Source of the DNA: Candidatus Pseudomonas phytovorans
Lineage (GTDB): Bacteria; Pseudomonadota; Gammaproteobacteria; Pseudomonadales; Pseudomonadaceae
Assembly (NCBI GenBank): GCA_029202525.1
Contig: CP119325.1
Location: forward strand, 819,001-883,000
Reading direction: 5' to 3'
DNA length: 64,000 bases
This document shows positions 1 through 8,204 of this stretch, piece by piece. The position numbers were made by a program, and so were the translations under genes. Below the pieces are notes generated by a model. It made no database searches, was not told the origin of the DNA, and saw only the letters and a list, made by a program, of their open reading frames with translations. The stretch's first letter is position 1. Each line of letters begins with the position of its first letter.

Positions 1-530
1 CTGACCAGGTCGGTGGGGAACACCTGTTCCAGCAGCTGTTTCAAGGCCTGGGCACTGGCGGGCGTGGCTTCGCTGAGCTTGAGCATGACCCGGTTGCCGG
101 CGGCCAGGGCACAGGTCAGCGGGCCGATGGCGAGGAGCAGCGGGTAGTTCCACGGCACAATGATGCCAACCACCCCAAGCGGCTGATAACGCACTTGCGC
201 GCTGGCCGGCTGGAAGGCCAGACCCACCCGTCGCCGGCTGGCGCGCATCCAGCGGTGCAGGTGCCTTTCTGCGTGGCGTAGGCCCTGTATCGAGGGCAAT
301 AGTTCCGCCAACAGGGTTTCGTCGGCGCTACGCCCGGCAAAGTCATCGCTGATGGCCTCGATCAACCCGGCCTGGCCGGCCAGCAAGGCTTGGCGCAGGT
401 TTCTCAGCCATTGCCGGCGCTGGGCTGCCGGTGGCAGGGGGTTGCCGGCAAAGGCCTGGCGCTGGGCAGCGAATATCGCCGTGAGGTCGAGCTCGGACTG
501 CACAGGGGGCACGGCACTGGGCGCGTTCAT
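1..530 (-). CDS. calB: Coniferyl-type aldehyde dehydrogenase, N-terminal part (cut by window edge)
   Basis: The minus-strand frame starts at an ATG at 530 and stays open to the left edge, giving 176 residues. It reads MNAPSAVPPVQSELDLTAIF at the start and contains the aldehyde dehydrogenase stretch GVVGIIVPWNYPLLLAIGPL, followed by AAGNRVMLKLSEATPASA, which is the NAD(P)-binding start of the family. The replacement of the usual WNFP by WNYP and the short N-terminus fit the coniferyl aldehyde dehydrogenase branch (CalB, oxidation of coniferyl aldehyde to ferulate). The catalytic Cys and Glu lie outside the window. It is divergent from a TetR regulator that may control it. The family is secure; the substrate is inferred from resemblance. 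Confidence 0.82.
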   Translation of the reverse strand, partial: MNAPSAVPPVQSELDLTAIFAAQRQAFAGNPLPPAAQRRQWLRNLRQALLAGQAGLIEAISDDFAGRSADETLLAELLPSIQGLRHAERHLHRWMRASRRRVGLAFQPASAQVRYQPLGVVGIIVPWNYPLLLAIGPLTCALAAGNRVMLKLSEATPASAQALKQLLEQVFPTDLV

Positions 531-559
531 GGCGGCGTCGGATCCGGTCAGTGAGTGTC

Positions 560-575
560 TAGAGCCTATACTCTA
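560..575. promoter_or_regulatory. Candidate TetR operator in the calB/tetR divergent region
   Basis: TAGAG-CCTATA-CTCTA is a perfect 5-bp inverted repeat with a 6-bp spacer, 30 bases upstream of the calB start. It overlaps a possible calB promoter (minus strand TTCGCA, 18 bp, TATAGG). The size and position suit a TetR-family dimer site, but that is inference from position and symmetry only. Confidence 0.35.
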
Positions 576-680
576 ATCTGAACGATGGTGCGAACTTTCC
601 GTACCGCCGAACGGTGCATTCCACCTGTGATACGCCGTAAGATGACCCTTTGATGAAGGCCCATAGACTGGGAGCTGAGC

Positions 681-1346
681 ATGGCCCCGCGCATGAAGAC
701 CCGAGAGCGCATCGTGCAGAACAGCCTGGAGCTGTTCAACGAGCAGGGCGAACGCAGCGTCAGTACCAACCACATTGCCGCGCACATGGAAATTTCGCCC
801 GGCAACCTGTATTACCACTTCCCCAACAAGCAGGCGATCATTGCCCTGTTGTTCAGCCAGTATGAAGAACTGGTAGACAGCTTCTTGCGCCCGCCACAAG
901 GCCGCAAGGCCACCGTGGAGGACAAGCGCTTCTACCTCAAGGCCTTGCTGGCGGCGATGTGGAACTACCGCTTCCTGCACCGCGACCTGGAGCACCTGCT
1001 GGACAGCGATGCCGAACTGGCCGCCCGTTACCGGCGTTTTTCCGAGCGCTGCCTGCGTCAGGGCCAGGCGATATACCGCGGCTTTGTCGACGCAGGCATC
1101 CTGGCCATGGCGCCGGCGCAGATCGAATCCCTGACCATCAATGCCTGGATCGTGCTGACGTCCTGGGTCCGTTTTCTCAGCACCACGCGTGAACATTCCG
1201 CGCACCTGGGTGAAGAAGCCTTCAAGCGGGGCGTCTATCAGGTACTGGTGCTGGAACTCGGCTACGTTACCGAGGCTGCCCGTACTGCTGTGGACGCGCT
1301 GTGCCAGGAATTCCATGTACCGTTCAACCAGGCTCTGGAACAGTAA
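681..1346 (+). CDS. TetR/AcrR-family transcriptional regulator
   Basis: This is a 221-residue protein. Residues about 6-50 form a TetR DNA-binding domain: KTRERIVQNSLELFNEQGER, then the helix-turn-helix ending in SPGNLYYHFPNKQAII, which is the family hallmark. The C-terminal ligand domain is the longer type with WNYRFLHRDLEHLL, found in a subgroup of pseudomonad TetR regulators. GGAG lies 6 bases before the ATG; a second ATG four codons later (MKTRE) is possible. It is divergent from the aldehyde dehydrogenase gene and 35 bases before sseA. Likely target: the divergent gene and itself. The ligand is unknown. Confidence 0.88.
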   Translation: MAPRMKTRERIVQNSLELFNEQGERSVSTNHIAAHMEISPGNLYYHFPNKQAIIALLFSQYEELVDSFLRPPQGRKATVEDKRFYLKALLAAMWNYRFLHRDLEHLLDSDAELAARYRRFSERCLRQGQAIYRGFVDAGILAMAPAQIESLTINAWIVLTSWVRFLSTTREHSAHLGEEAFKRGVYQVLVLELGYVTEAARTAVDALCQEFHVPFNQALEQ

Positions 1347-1381
1347 CCCAGGGCCCTTGTGCCATCGATCAGGAGATTGTC

Positions 1382-2236
1382 ATGCCCCTTGCGCAATTGA
1401 TCACACCGCAGCAGTTGGCTGAGCGCCTGGACTCGCCCAGGTTGGTGATCCTCGACTGTCGCTTTGCCCTCGAGGATGTGGACTATGGCCAACGCAGCTA
1501 TGCCCTGGGCCATATTGCCGGGGCGCATTTTGCCGACCTGGACCGCGACCTCAGCGGGCCGGTGAGCAAGGGGCGCACCGGGCGCCACCCGTTGCCCGAT
1601 GCACAGCGGCTGGTCGAGCGCCTGCGCGAATGGGGCCTGAACAACGACAGCGAAGTGGTGCTTTACGACGATGGCGCTGGCGCCTTTGCCGCTCGGGCCT
1701 GGTGGCTGTTGGCCTGGCTGGGCAAGCGCAACGACGTGGCGATCCTTGATGGTGGCCTGAAGGCGTGGCATGCAGCGCACCTGCCGCTGAGCCTGGACCC
1801 GCCACCCAAACGCGAGGGCACCTTCAGTGGTGAGCCGGACGCCAAGCTGCTGATCGATGCCGACCACTTGGGCAAGCGCCTTGGTAGCACAGACCTGACC
1901 TTGATCGATGCACGTGCGTTGCCGCGTTTTCGCGGTGAAGTGGAGCCGATCGACCCGGTGGCGGGGCATATTCCCGGGGCCCAGTGCGCGGCGTTTACCG
2001 AAAACCTGGGGGTAGATGGGCGCTTTCTGCCGGCGGATCAGCTCAAGCAGCGGTTTGCCGAGAAGCTGGCCGGACGGGCGCCGGAGCAGCTGGTGTCTTA
2101 CTGCGGGTCGGGGGTAACGGCTTGTCATAACCTGTTTGCGATGGCGCTGGCAGGGTACCCGCTGGCCAAGTTGTATGCCGGGTCCTGGAGCGAGTGGATC
2201 AACAACCCTGAGCATGGCGTGGTAACTGGCGACTAA
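1382..2236 (+). CDS. sseA: 3-mercaptopyruvate/thiosulfate sulfurtransferase
   Basis: This 284-residue, two-rhodanese-domain protein transfers sulfur from mercaptopyruvate or thiosulfate to cyanide or other thiophiles in the cytoplasm. The N-terminal inactive domain carries LVILDCRF and GHIAGAHFADLDRDLSGP. The C-terminal domain has the active loop CGSGVTA with Cys about 241; a GVT(A) loop is the mercaptopyruvate-sulfurtransferase form, while classical rhodaneses have a basic residue there. The ATG at 1382 has AGGAGAT 6 bases upstream. An in-frame upstream extension reaching into tetR exists but lacks family similarity. Confidence 0.9.
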   Translation: MPLAQLITPQQLAERLDSPRLVILDCRFALEDVDYGQRSYALGHIAGAHFADLDRDLSGPVSKGRTGRHPLPDAQRLVERLREWGLNNDSEVVLYDDGAGAFAARAWWLLAWLGKRNDVAILDGGLKAWHAAHLPLSLDPPPKREGTFSGEPDAKLLIDADHLGKRLGSTDLTLIDARALPRFRGEVEPIDPVAGHIPGAQCAAFTENLGVDGRFLPADQLKQRFAEKLAGRAPEQLVSYCGSGVTACHNLFAMALAGYPLAKLYAGSWSEWINNPEHGVVTGD

Positions 2237-2261
2237 CGATATCGACGGCTTTAGCCGGGAC

Positions 2262-2277
2262 TCTGTGGGAGCGGCGC
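2262..2277. repeat. REP element remnant
   Basis: TCTGTGGGAGCGGCGC matches the outer half of the REP core seen six more times as pairs in this window, but the second half is missing. It sits between the convergent ends of sseA and the YheT-type hydrolase gene. Confidence 0.45.
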
Positions 2278-2296
2278 AAGATTTGGATTTCGAGTG

Positions 2297-3289
2297 TTAT
2301 TGGCCCTCGACCAGCCACTGCGGTATCCGCCGCTCCAGGTAATACCCCGGGTTGCGCAGGCTGCCGTCGACAAAGCCTACATGGCCACCGCGTCGGTGCA
2401 GTTCAAGGCGGGTCTGCGGCGCCAGCTCGCGGGCGGTGGGCAGGCTATGGTCGGAGACGAACGGGTCATCGCTGGAATGGATGATCAGCGTCGGTGTGCG
2501 GTTCTGGCCAAGGAAGAAGTGGCTCGACGAGCGGCGGTAGTAGTCATGCACGTCGCGAAAGCCGTTAAGCGGGGCGGTGACCTTACCGTCGAAATCCCAG
2601 AACGTGCGCAGGTCGCGTAGTGGCCCCAGGCGTTCCAGCGTCGCTAGCCGTTCATGCTGGCCCTGGTCATGGAAGTGTCGCTGCTTGAGCTGAACATACG
2701 CCAGCATCTCGCGCATGAAGTGCGCCTGGTACACCTTGGAGAAGCCCTGGCCGATACGGTCTGCGCAATGGTCAAGGCGAAATGGTACCGACACCGCGAC
2801 CGCTGCCTGCAGCTGGCTGGCCACGCCACTCTCGCCCAGGTACTTCAGCAAGACATTGCCCCCCAGCGAGTACCCCACCGCATACAACGGCGCCAATGGG
2901 CGCTGGGCGCGCAGGTGGCTGATGATCTCGGCCAAGTCCTCGCTGGCGCCTGAATGATAGCTACGTGGCAACAAGTTGGGCTCGCCCGAGCACCCACGCC
3001 AGTTCACCGCCACGCTGGCCCAGCCGCGGTCCTGCAGTGCTTGCTGCAAGCCTTTGACGTAGGGCGAGTGGGACGAACCGGTCAACCCGTGCAGCACCAA
3101 AACCAACGGCGCATGCGGCAGGTGCGGGCCATGCCAGTCCAGGTCGATGAAGTCGCCATCGGCCAGCCACAATCGCTCGCGGTTGCGCTGCAATTCAGGC
3201 AGCTTGCGCCACAGCGGCCCCCACAGGGTTTGCAGGTGGGGGTTGGACAGGCCGGTGGCCGGGCAGAACGTGGCGCTGGAGGTGGGCAT
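2297..3289 (-). CDS. YheT-family alpha/beta hydrolase
   Basis: This 330-residue protein has the YheT/ABHD1-3 layout: an N-terminal LSNPHLQTLWGPLWRK segment, an oxyanion HGLTGSSHSPYVKGL motif near residue 68, the nucleophile elbow GYSLGGN with Ser about 141, an acid in SSDDPFV near 274 and His in GGHVGF near 303. All triad residues are visible. No signal peptide is seen, so it should be cytoplasmic. The family includes esterases of unclear natural substrate. It is downstream of and on the same strand as the M16 genes at 3350-6017, with a 60-base gap, so it may be read from the same transcript. Confidence 0.88.
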   Translation of the reverse strand: MPTSSATFCPATGLSNPHLQTLWGPLWRKLPELQRNRERLWLADGDFIDLDWHGPHLPHAPLVLVLHGLTGSSHSPYVKGLQQALQDRGWASVAVNWRGCSGEPNLLPRSYHSGASEDLAEIISHLRAQRPLAPLYAVGYSLGGNVLLKYLGESGVASQLQAAVAVSVPFRLDHCADRIGQGFSKVYQAHFMREMLAYVQLKQRHFHDQGQHERLATLERLGPLRDLRTFWDFDGKVTAPLNGFRDVHDYYRRSSSHFFLGQNRTPTLIIHSSDDPFVSDHSLPTARELAPQTRLELHRRGGHVGFVDGSLRNPGYYLERRIPQWLVEGQ

Positions 3290-3349
3290 TCTGGGCGACT
3301 CGTGATGTGCCTGGTTAGAGTGCCATGAAACAGCGCCACTGTACCTGCG

Positions 3350-4723
3350 CTATTGGTCGAGGGCTGGCAGTGGCTGTTGCTCGGCGCGTGGGCCAACACT
3401 CACGCGTACCGTGCGGCCAGGGTCGAGCCGCCGCTGCATGACAGCGCGGATATCATCCGGGGTCAGCCTGGCGAGACGTTCGATGTAGTTGTCGAGAAAG
3501 TCGGCGGGCTGACGCTGATCGGTGATTTCCGTGAGCAAGGCTGCCAGGTTCTTGTTCTGCGCCACATTGCGCAGCAGTCGTCCCGCCAGTTGTTTGCGCG
3601 CAAGTTGCAACTCGGCCTGGGTTGGCCCTTGGTCGATGAACTCGCGCAACAAGGCTTCTACCAGTGCTTGAGAGCCTTCGACATGCCATGGCGCGATGTC
3701 CCATTCGGCCGTGAACAGGCCGCCAGCGCTCAATGCCTTTAGTCGGGTGAAAACGTCATACGTCAAGCCACGACGGTGCCGCAGCGCTTTCATCAAGCGT
3801 GATTCGATTCCCGCCCCCAACACCTCACTGGCCAATACCAGGGCCGGGTATTCCGGGTCATTGGCCGGGACGTTCATGGGGATTGCAAGCAGGATGGCAT
3901 TGCTTGCACCAGGCTGCTCGACATTGAGCGTCGTGCCGGCTGCAGGCACGGCGGCCGGTGGCTCAATGGCGGACCAGCCTTGGGGCAGTGACTGACTGAT
4001 CCGTTGTGAAACGGCCTGTGCCTGTGCAAGGGAAAGGTCCCCCACTATAACCATGTTCAGGTTGCTGGCGCAGTAGGCGCGTTGGTGGAAGCGCCTCAGA
4101 TCCGCAAGAGTAGTCTGGTCTATCCCTTGCTGATTGATGCCCGATGGATTGCCATACTGATGTCCCTTGAACAAATGACGAAAGGCTTCGCTACGCGCCC
4201 TCAAGCGGGGGTGTTGTTCGCGAGACGCATTGTGCTGCAGCAGTTCGCTCTTGATCTTGGCTAGCGCGCCAGCAGTGAAGGAGGGCCGTGCCACGAAGTC
4301 AATGAGAAGTTCCAGTGCCGGATCGAACACCCCACTGGTGCTCAGGCTTCGAAAGCTCAAAGTCGCATGGTCCAGGCTCAGTTTCTGTTCCAGGATTGCG
4401 CCAAGCCGCTCCAGTTGCTCTGCTTGCCGGGTGGACGTGTGCTGCTGGCTGCCCTCGTCGAGCATGTAAAACGTAAGGGCCGCCAAGCCGGCGTGTACGG
4501 TCTCCTGGGTCGTACCGGCCTTGAATCGCAGCACAACATCGATGATGGGCAGCCCTCGAGCTTCGACGAATTTCACGCCTGCCCCGTCATCGGTTGTCCA
4601 TGCCAGCACTTGGGTATCAAGAGGTTGGAAGTGATCCAGATCAACCCCCTGGGCCGAAACCAGACCACCCTGAACAGGACTTTCTACCGCGGGTCGCTGC
4701 GGGTATGAGTTCGAGTCATTCAT
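3350..4723 (-). CDS. M16 peptidase-like protein without zinc motif, unexported
   Basis: This 457-residue protein has the M16 (insulinase/pitrilysin) fold. It contains LPIIDVVLRFKAGTTQET, HAGLAALTFYMLDEGS where active members have HxxEH, NMVIVGDLSLAQAQA, and the C-terminal-domain signature RHRRGLTYDVFTRLKALSAGG. The HxxEH zinc site is absent, so it is expected to be the non-catalytic partner of the gene just upstream, as in the alpha/beta pairs of mitochondrial processing peptidase and PqqF/PqqG-like pairs. It starts inside the upstream gene's end (ATGAATGA, 8-base overlap), which implies translational coupling. No signal peptide is visible, unlike the paralogue at 6714-8204. Confidence 0.85.
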   Translation of the reverse strand: MNDSNSYPQRPAVESPVQGGLVSAQGVDLDHFQPLDTQVLAWTTDDGAGVKFVEARGLPIIDVVLRFKAGTTQETVHAGLAALTFYMLDEGSQQHTSTRQAEQLERLGAILEQKLSLDHATLSFRSLSTSGVFDPALELLIDFVARPSFTAGALAKIKSELLQHNASREQHPRLRARSEAFRHLFKGHQYGNPSGINQQGIDQTTLADLRRFHQRAYCASNLNMVIVGDLSLAQAQAVSQRISQSLPQGWSAIEPPAAVPAAGTTLNVEQPGASNAILLAIPMNVPANDPEYPALVLASEVLGAGIESRLMKALRHRRGLTYDVFTRLKALSAGGLFTAEWDIAPWHVEGSQALVEALLREFIDQGPTQAELQLARKQLAGRLLRNVAQNKNLAALLTEITDQRQPADFLDNYIERLARLTPDDIRAVMQRRLDPGRTVRVSVGPRAEQQPLPALDQ

Positions 4724-6017
4724 CAGCGCTTTCCTTGTGATGCGTAAAGGTGATGGCGGTCCGGGATTCGGTCAGGAAGTCATAAGCGGCCAGGCCTACC
4801 TGCTCGGCTGTCACGGCTTCGATGGCTTGCCTTTCATCTTCCAGTGCAACAGGGTCCAGGCCGCAGGCGGCCTGCTTGCCCATGGCTTCGGCCTGATGGC
4901 CGATATCGTCCCTGTCGAACCATTGCTCGGCCAGAAGTCGTACCTTGGCGCGCTGAAGGTCTTCTTTGCTGGGCGCTGACTGGCGGAACGCTTCGATTTC
5001 CAGCAGCAGTCGTTCTGCAGCCACCTCGGGTGCAACCTGCGGGCTGCAGAACGCGTAAAAGGTCAGCAGGCTGTCGCCACGTTGCCAAGGCTCATAGTCC
5101 GACCACACGCCTTGCAGTACCGGTTCATCGCGCACGAGCAGGCGTTGGAGGATGCTGGCGTGGCCTTGGGCAAGAATCTGGGGCAGCAGGCGCAGTGCAT
5201 ACGCTTGTGAGCCAGACCGGGCGGTGCATTGGCTGGGTAGGTTGAAACTGATGATCACGCCTGTGCGCAGGCCGTGCTGACGCAGGGTTTGAACGCGCCT
5301 CACCCGCCTGGAGGGCTCTACAGGTGTCTGTCGGGCGGGCAGGCGATGGGCGGGGATCGCTGCAAAGTGTCGCGTTACCAGCGTTTGCAGTTGCGCAAGG
5401 GTAATGTCACCGGCCACAGCAAGCGTCGCGTTGTTTGGGTGGTACCAGGTCAGGTACCACGTGCGTGCCGCCGCAGGGGTCATGTGGCCAAGGTCAGTCT
5501 TGTAGCCGATCACGGGCGTGCCATAGCCGCAGTTGTCATAGGCCAGCAGCAGGTGATGCTCCAGAGCCAGTGACCATGGGTCGTTATCGACATCCTCGCG
5601 TCGTTCGGCCATGACAACCGCCAGTTCGCGGGCAAAAGGTGCATCGCTGAGGGTGGCGCTGGCCATGGTATCGGCCATGGCTTCCAGGGCAATTTCCAGG
5701 CGGCTGGCTGGCAGCGTCAGCGGAAAGGCCGTGGCATCGGTGAGGGTGAATGCATTTGCCTCACCACCCAGGTGGGTCATGAGGGTGGAGTATTGGCCTC
5801 CAGCCAACTTGCTACTACCTTCGAACAGTAGATGCTCAAGGGCATGTGACAGGCCCGTGTGGCCTTCGGGCTCGTAGCTGGAGCCCACGTGATACCAAAG
5901 CTGCACGCTGACCAGTGGTGCGCGGTGGTCTTCACGCAGGTAGACACGCAGCCCATTGGCGAGGGTAAAAGCACCTGCCAGCCTGGCCGGTGTGGACGGG
6001 GAGGGGCGTTCGGGCAT
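4716..6017 (-). CDS. M16 zinc peptidase, unexported
   Basis: This 433-residue protein opens with FTLANGLRVYLREDHRAPLV and carries the inverted zinc motif HALEH (His58, Glu61, His62), with the third ligand probably Glu138 in ELAVVMAERRED. The middle and C-terminal parts follow the M16B pattern (HPNNATLAVAGDITLAQL). It closely resembles the exported M16 peptidase at 8197-9552 but lacks any signal peptide, so this second pair should act in the cytoplasm. It forms a two-gene unit with the inactive partner downstream. Its ribosome binding site lies in a perfect hairpin (6027-6049). The substrate is unknown. Confidence 0.87.
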   Translation of the reverse strand: MPERPSPSTPARLAGAFTLANGLRVYLREDHRAPLVSVQLWYHVGSSYEPEGHTGLSHALEHLLFEGSSKLAGGQYSTLMTHLGGEANAFTLTDATAFPLTLPASRLEIALEAMADTMASATLSDAPFARELAVVMAERREDVDNDPWSLALEHHLLLAYDNCGYGTPVIGYKTDLGHMTPAAARTWYLTWYHPNNATLAVAGDITLAQLQTLVTRHFAAIPAHRLPARQTPVEPSRRVRRVQTLRQHGLRTGVIISFNLPSQCTARSGSQAYALRLLPQILAQGHASILQRLLVRDEPVLQGVWSDYEPWQRGDSLLTFYAFCSPQVAPEVAAERLLLEIEAFRQSAPSKEDLQRAKVRLLAEQWFDRDDIGHQAEAMGKQAACGLDPVALEDERQAIEAVTAEQVGLAAYDFLTESRTAITFTHHKESADE

Positions 6018-6026
6018 GGGTGAAGT

Positions 6027-6049
6027 GCTCCTTCAAGAAATGAAGGAGC
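6027..6049 (-). promoter_or_regulatory. Hairpin covering the ribosome binding site of the M16 pair
   Basis: On the minus strand the mRNA leader reads GCTCCTTCA-TTTCT-TGAAGGAGC, a perfect 9-bp stem with a 5-base loop. The 3' arm holds the Shine-Dalgarno sequence GAAGGAG, 10 bases before the ATG at 6017. Folding would hide the ribosome binding site. It could be a translational switch or a site for an RNA-binding protein; I see no known riboswitch. Confidence 0.5.
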
Positions 6050-6111
6050 AGCTTCAGCCATGGAAGCGGCGGGCGTGCGGTAACCCAATACACCAAACGA
6101 AGATTACGGGG

Positions 6112-6714
6112 TCATGCTCGCTGCCAGAGCGCGTAATGCACCTGGCCGGTTTTCTTCTCGCGGTGCAGGCGCCAGTTGCCGGGCATCGGCAGCGTGGATG
6201 GCGCTGCTTCGCTTTCGGTGTAGATCAGCGCCCGTTCGCCCAGCCACTGGTTCTGCTCCAGCATGTTGCAGGTGTTGGCCAGCAGGTCCTGGTGGAACGG
6301 TGGGTCGAGGAACACCACGTCGAACTGCTGCTTGGCCGGGCTCTGCAAGTAGCGCAGGGCGTCGGTTTGCAGAATCTGCCCACGCGGGCAGCGCAGAATC
6401 TCAAGGTTGTTCTTCAGGTTGGCGATGGCCGCGGGGTTGCTGTCCAGCGCCACGGCATCCTTGGCACCGCGGGACAGTGCTTCGAGCACCAGCGCGCCGC
6501 TGCCGGTGAAGGCGTCCAGCACACGTGCGCCCTCGATGTAGGGTGCCAGCCAGTTGAATACGGTTTCCCGCACGCGGTCAGGTGTTGGCCGCAGGCCTTC
6601 GCCTTCCGGGACCGCCAGGCGGCGGCTGCGCCACTCGCCGGCGATGATGCGCAGGTGACCCTGGCCCTTGCTTTGGCCCGATTGCGGGCGGGCGGGAGGG
6701 GTGGATCTTGGCAT
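6112..6714 (-). CDS. rsmD: 16S rRNA (guanine(966)-N(2))-methyltransferase
   Basis: This 200-residue enzyme methylates G966 of 16S rRNA using S-adenosylmethionine during 30S assembly. It shows LRIIAGEWRSRRLAVPEGEG near the start, the SAM motif VLDAFTGSGALVLEAL (residues about 65-80), and the N6/N2-guanine catalytic motif DPPF at 137-140. The ATG overlaps the stop of the upstream M16 gene by one base (TAATG), so the three genes from 9552 down to 6112 form a coupled operon. Linkage of M16 peptidase genes and rsmD next to ftsY is common in pseudomonads. Confidence 0.95.
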   Translation of the reverse strand: MPRSTPPARPQSGQSKGQGHLRIIAGEWRSRRLAVPEGEGLRPTPDRVRETVFNWLAPYIEGARVLDAFTGSGALVLEALSRGAKDAVALDSNPAAIANLKNNLEILRCPRGQILQTDALRYLQSPAKQQFDVVFLDPPFHQDLLANTCNMLEQNQWLGERALIYTESEAAPSTLPMPGNWRLHREKKTGQVHYALWQRA

Positions 6715-8204
6715 TAGTGCTCCGGTACTCCGAGCGCTTGCTCGGAGGGTTTTTCAGTGGGTGCTGGCAGCGTTTTTTGTGGCACTTTCGGGCCCACGGT
6801 GACAATTACCAGTTTATCGGCTGACAGGTATTTGTTCATGGCGGCCTTGACCTGCTCGACGGTGAGGGCTTGGGACTGCTGCATGAAGTCTTCCAGCCAG
6901 GTCAGCGGCAGGTTGTAGAAGCCGATGGCGCCCAATTGGCCGACGATGCTGGCGTTGCTGGCATTGGACAGCGGGAAGCTGCCGGCCAGTTCACGCTTGG
7001 CATCGTCCAGCTCTTGCTGGGTAGGGCCTGTCTTGAGGTAGTCGGCAAGTATGCCTTGCACCAGCTTGAGCGTGCCTTCACTGAGCTCGGCACGGGTCTG
7101 CAGGTTGATCATGAACGGGCCGCGCACCTGCATGGGGCTGAATACGGAGTATACGCCGTATGTCAGGCCGCGCTTCTCACGTACTTCGCTCATCAGCCGG
7201 GTACCGAAGGCGCCACCACCGAGAATCTGGTTGCCCAGCGACAAGGCTGGCCAGTCCGGGTCTTGGCGGTCGATACCCAATTCGGCCAGCATCAGGTGAG
7301 TCTGCTTGGACGGGAAGTCGATGTGGGTCAGGCCCGCCTTGGCTTCAGCGGGTTGGGCAGGTGCGGCCAGTGCCGGGCCCTTGGGCAGGCCGACAGACAC
7401 CTGCGCGGCGATGGCTTCGGCTTCGCTGCGGCTGAGGTCGCCGACCAGTGCGATGACCGCGTTGCCTGCCGTATAGGCCTTGGCATGGAAGGCGCGCAGC
7501 TGCGCGAGGGTGATGCCGTTGATGCTGTCGGCAGTGCCGTCGCTTGGGTGGGCGTAGGGATGGTCGCCGTAGAGGTTGCCGAACAGCGCCTTGCCGGCGA
7601 TTTTGCCGGGGTTCTGCTTTTCGTATTCAAAACCCGCCAGCATCTGGTTCTTGATGCGCTTGAGGGCGTCCTCGGGGAAGCTCGGCTTGCCGGCTACTTC
7701 GGTGAACAGCTTGAGCGCAGGTTCGCGCTTGTCCTTGGTGCTGAGGCTGCGCAGCGATGCCACGGCCATGTCGCGGTAGGAGCCATTGCCAAAGTCTGCG
7801 CCCAGGCCTTCGAAACCTTCGGCGATGGCGGTTACGTCCTTGCCAGCCACACCTTCGTTGAGCATGGCGTTGGTCAGCGCCGCCACGCCGGGTGTTCCGG
7901 CGTCCTGGCTGCTGCCGGCGGCAAAGGTGACGCGCAAGTCGAACATTGGCAGTTCGCGGGCCTCCACGAACAGCACCCGGGCGCCTTCAGCGGTGCTCCA
8001 GTGCTGGATGTTCAACTGGCGCCGGCTGGGTGCCTTGCCATCCAGTTCGGCCAGTGACTGCAAGGTGTTGGCCGGGCGGGCCGCGTTGCTGTCGGCCTTG
8101 GCGGCGGTGTCGGCCATGGCCGGGGCGGCCAGTACGGCCGCCAGCGCCAGCGCGCGGATGCCGCTGGCCAGCAGGGTAGGGCGCGGTGCGCGACGATCAC
8201 TCAT
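6714..8204 (-). CDS. Exported M16 peptidase-like protein without zinc motif
   Basis: This 496-residue protein starts with a signal peptide (basic MSDRRAPRP, hydrophobic ALALAAVLAAPAMA, cut near residue 31), so it should be periplasmic. The start at 8204 is chosen over an ATG 30 bases upstream because AGGAG precedes it and because the upstream stop overlaps by 8 bases (ATGAGTGA). The M16 fold shows FDLRVTFAAGSSQDAGTPGV, NAVIALVGDLSRSEAEAIA and REKRGLTYGVYSVFSPMQVR. There is no HxxEH, so it is the presumed inactive subunit of the pair with the gene at 8197-9552. Confidence 0.88.
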   Translation of the reverse strand: MSDRRAPRPTLLASGIRALALAAVLAAPAMADTAAKADSNAARPANTLQSLAELDGKAPSRRQLNIQHWSTAEGARVLFVEARELPMFDLRVTFAAGSSQDAGTPGVAALTNAMLNEGVAGKDVTAIAEGFEGLGADFGNGSYRDMAVASLRSLSTKDKREPALKLFTEVAGKPSFPEDALKRIKNQMLAGFEYEKQNPGKIAGKALFGNLYGDHPYAHPSDGTADSINGITLAQLRAFHAKAYTAGNAVIALVGDLSRSEAEAIAAQVSVGLPKGPALAAPAQPAEAKAGLTHIDFPSKQTHLMLAELGIDRQDPDWPALSLGNQILGGGAFGTRLMSEVREKRGLTYGVYSVFSPMQVRGPFMINLQTRAELSEGTLKLVQGILADYLKTGPTQQELDDAKRELAGSFPLSNASNASIVGQLGAIGFYNLPLTWLEDFMQQSQALTVEQVKAAMNKYLSADKLVIVTVGPKVPQKTLPAPTEKPSEQALGVPEH

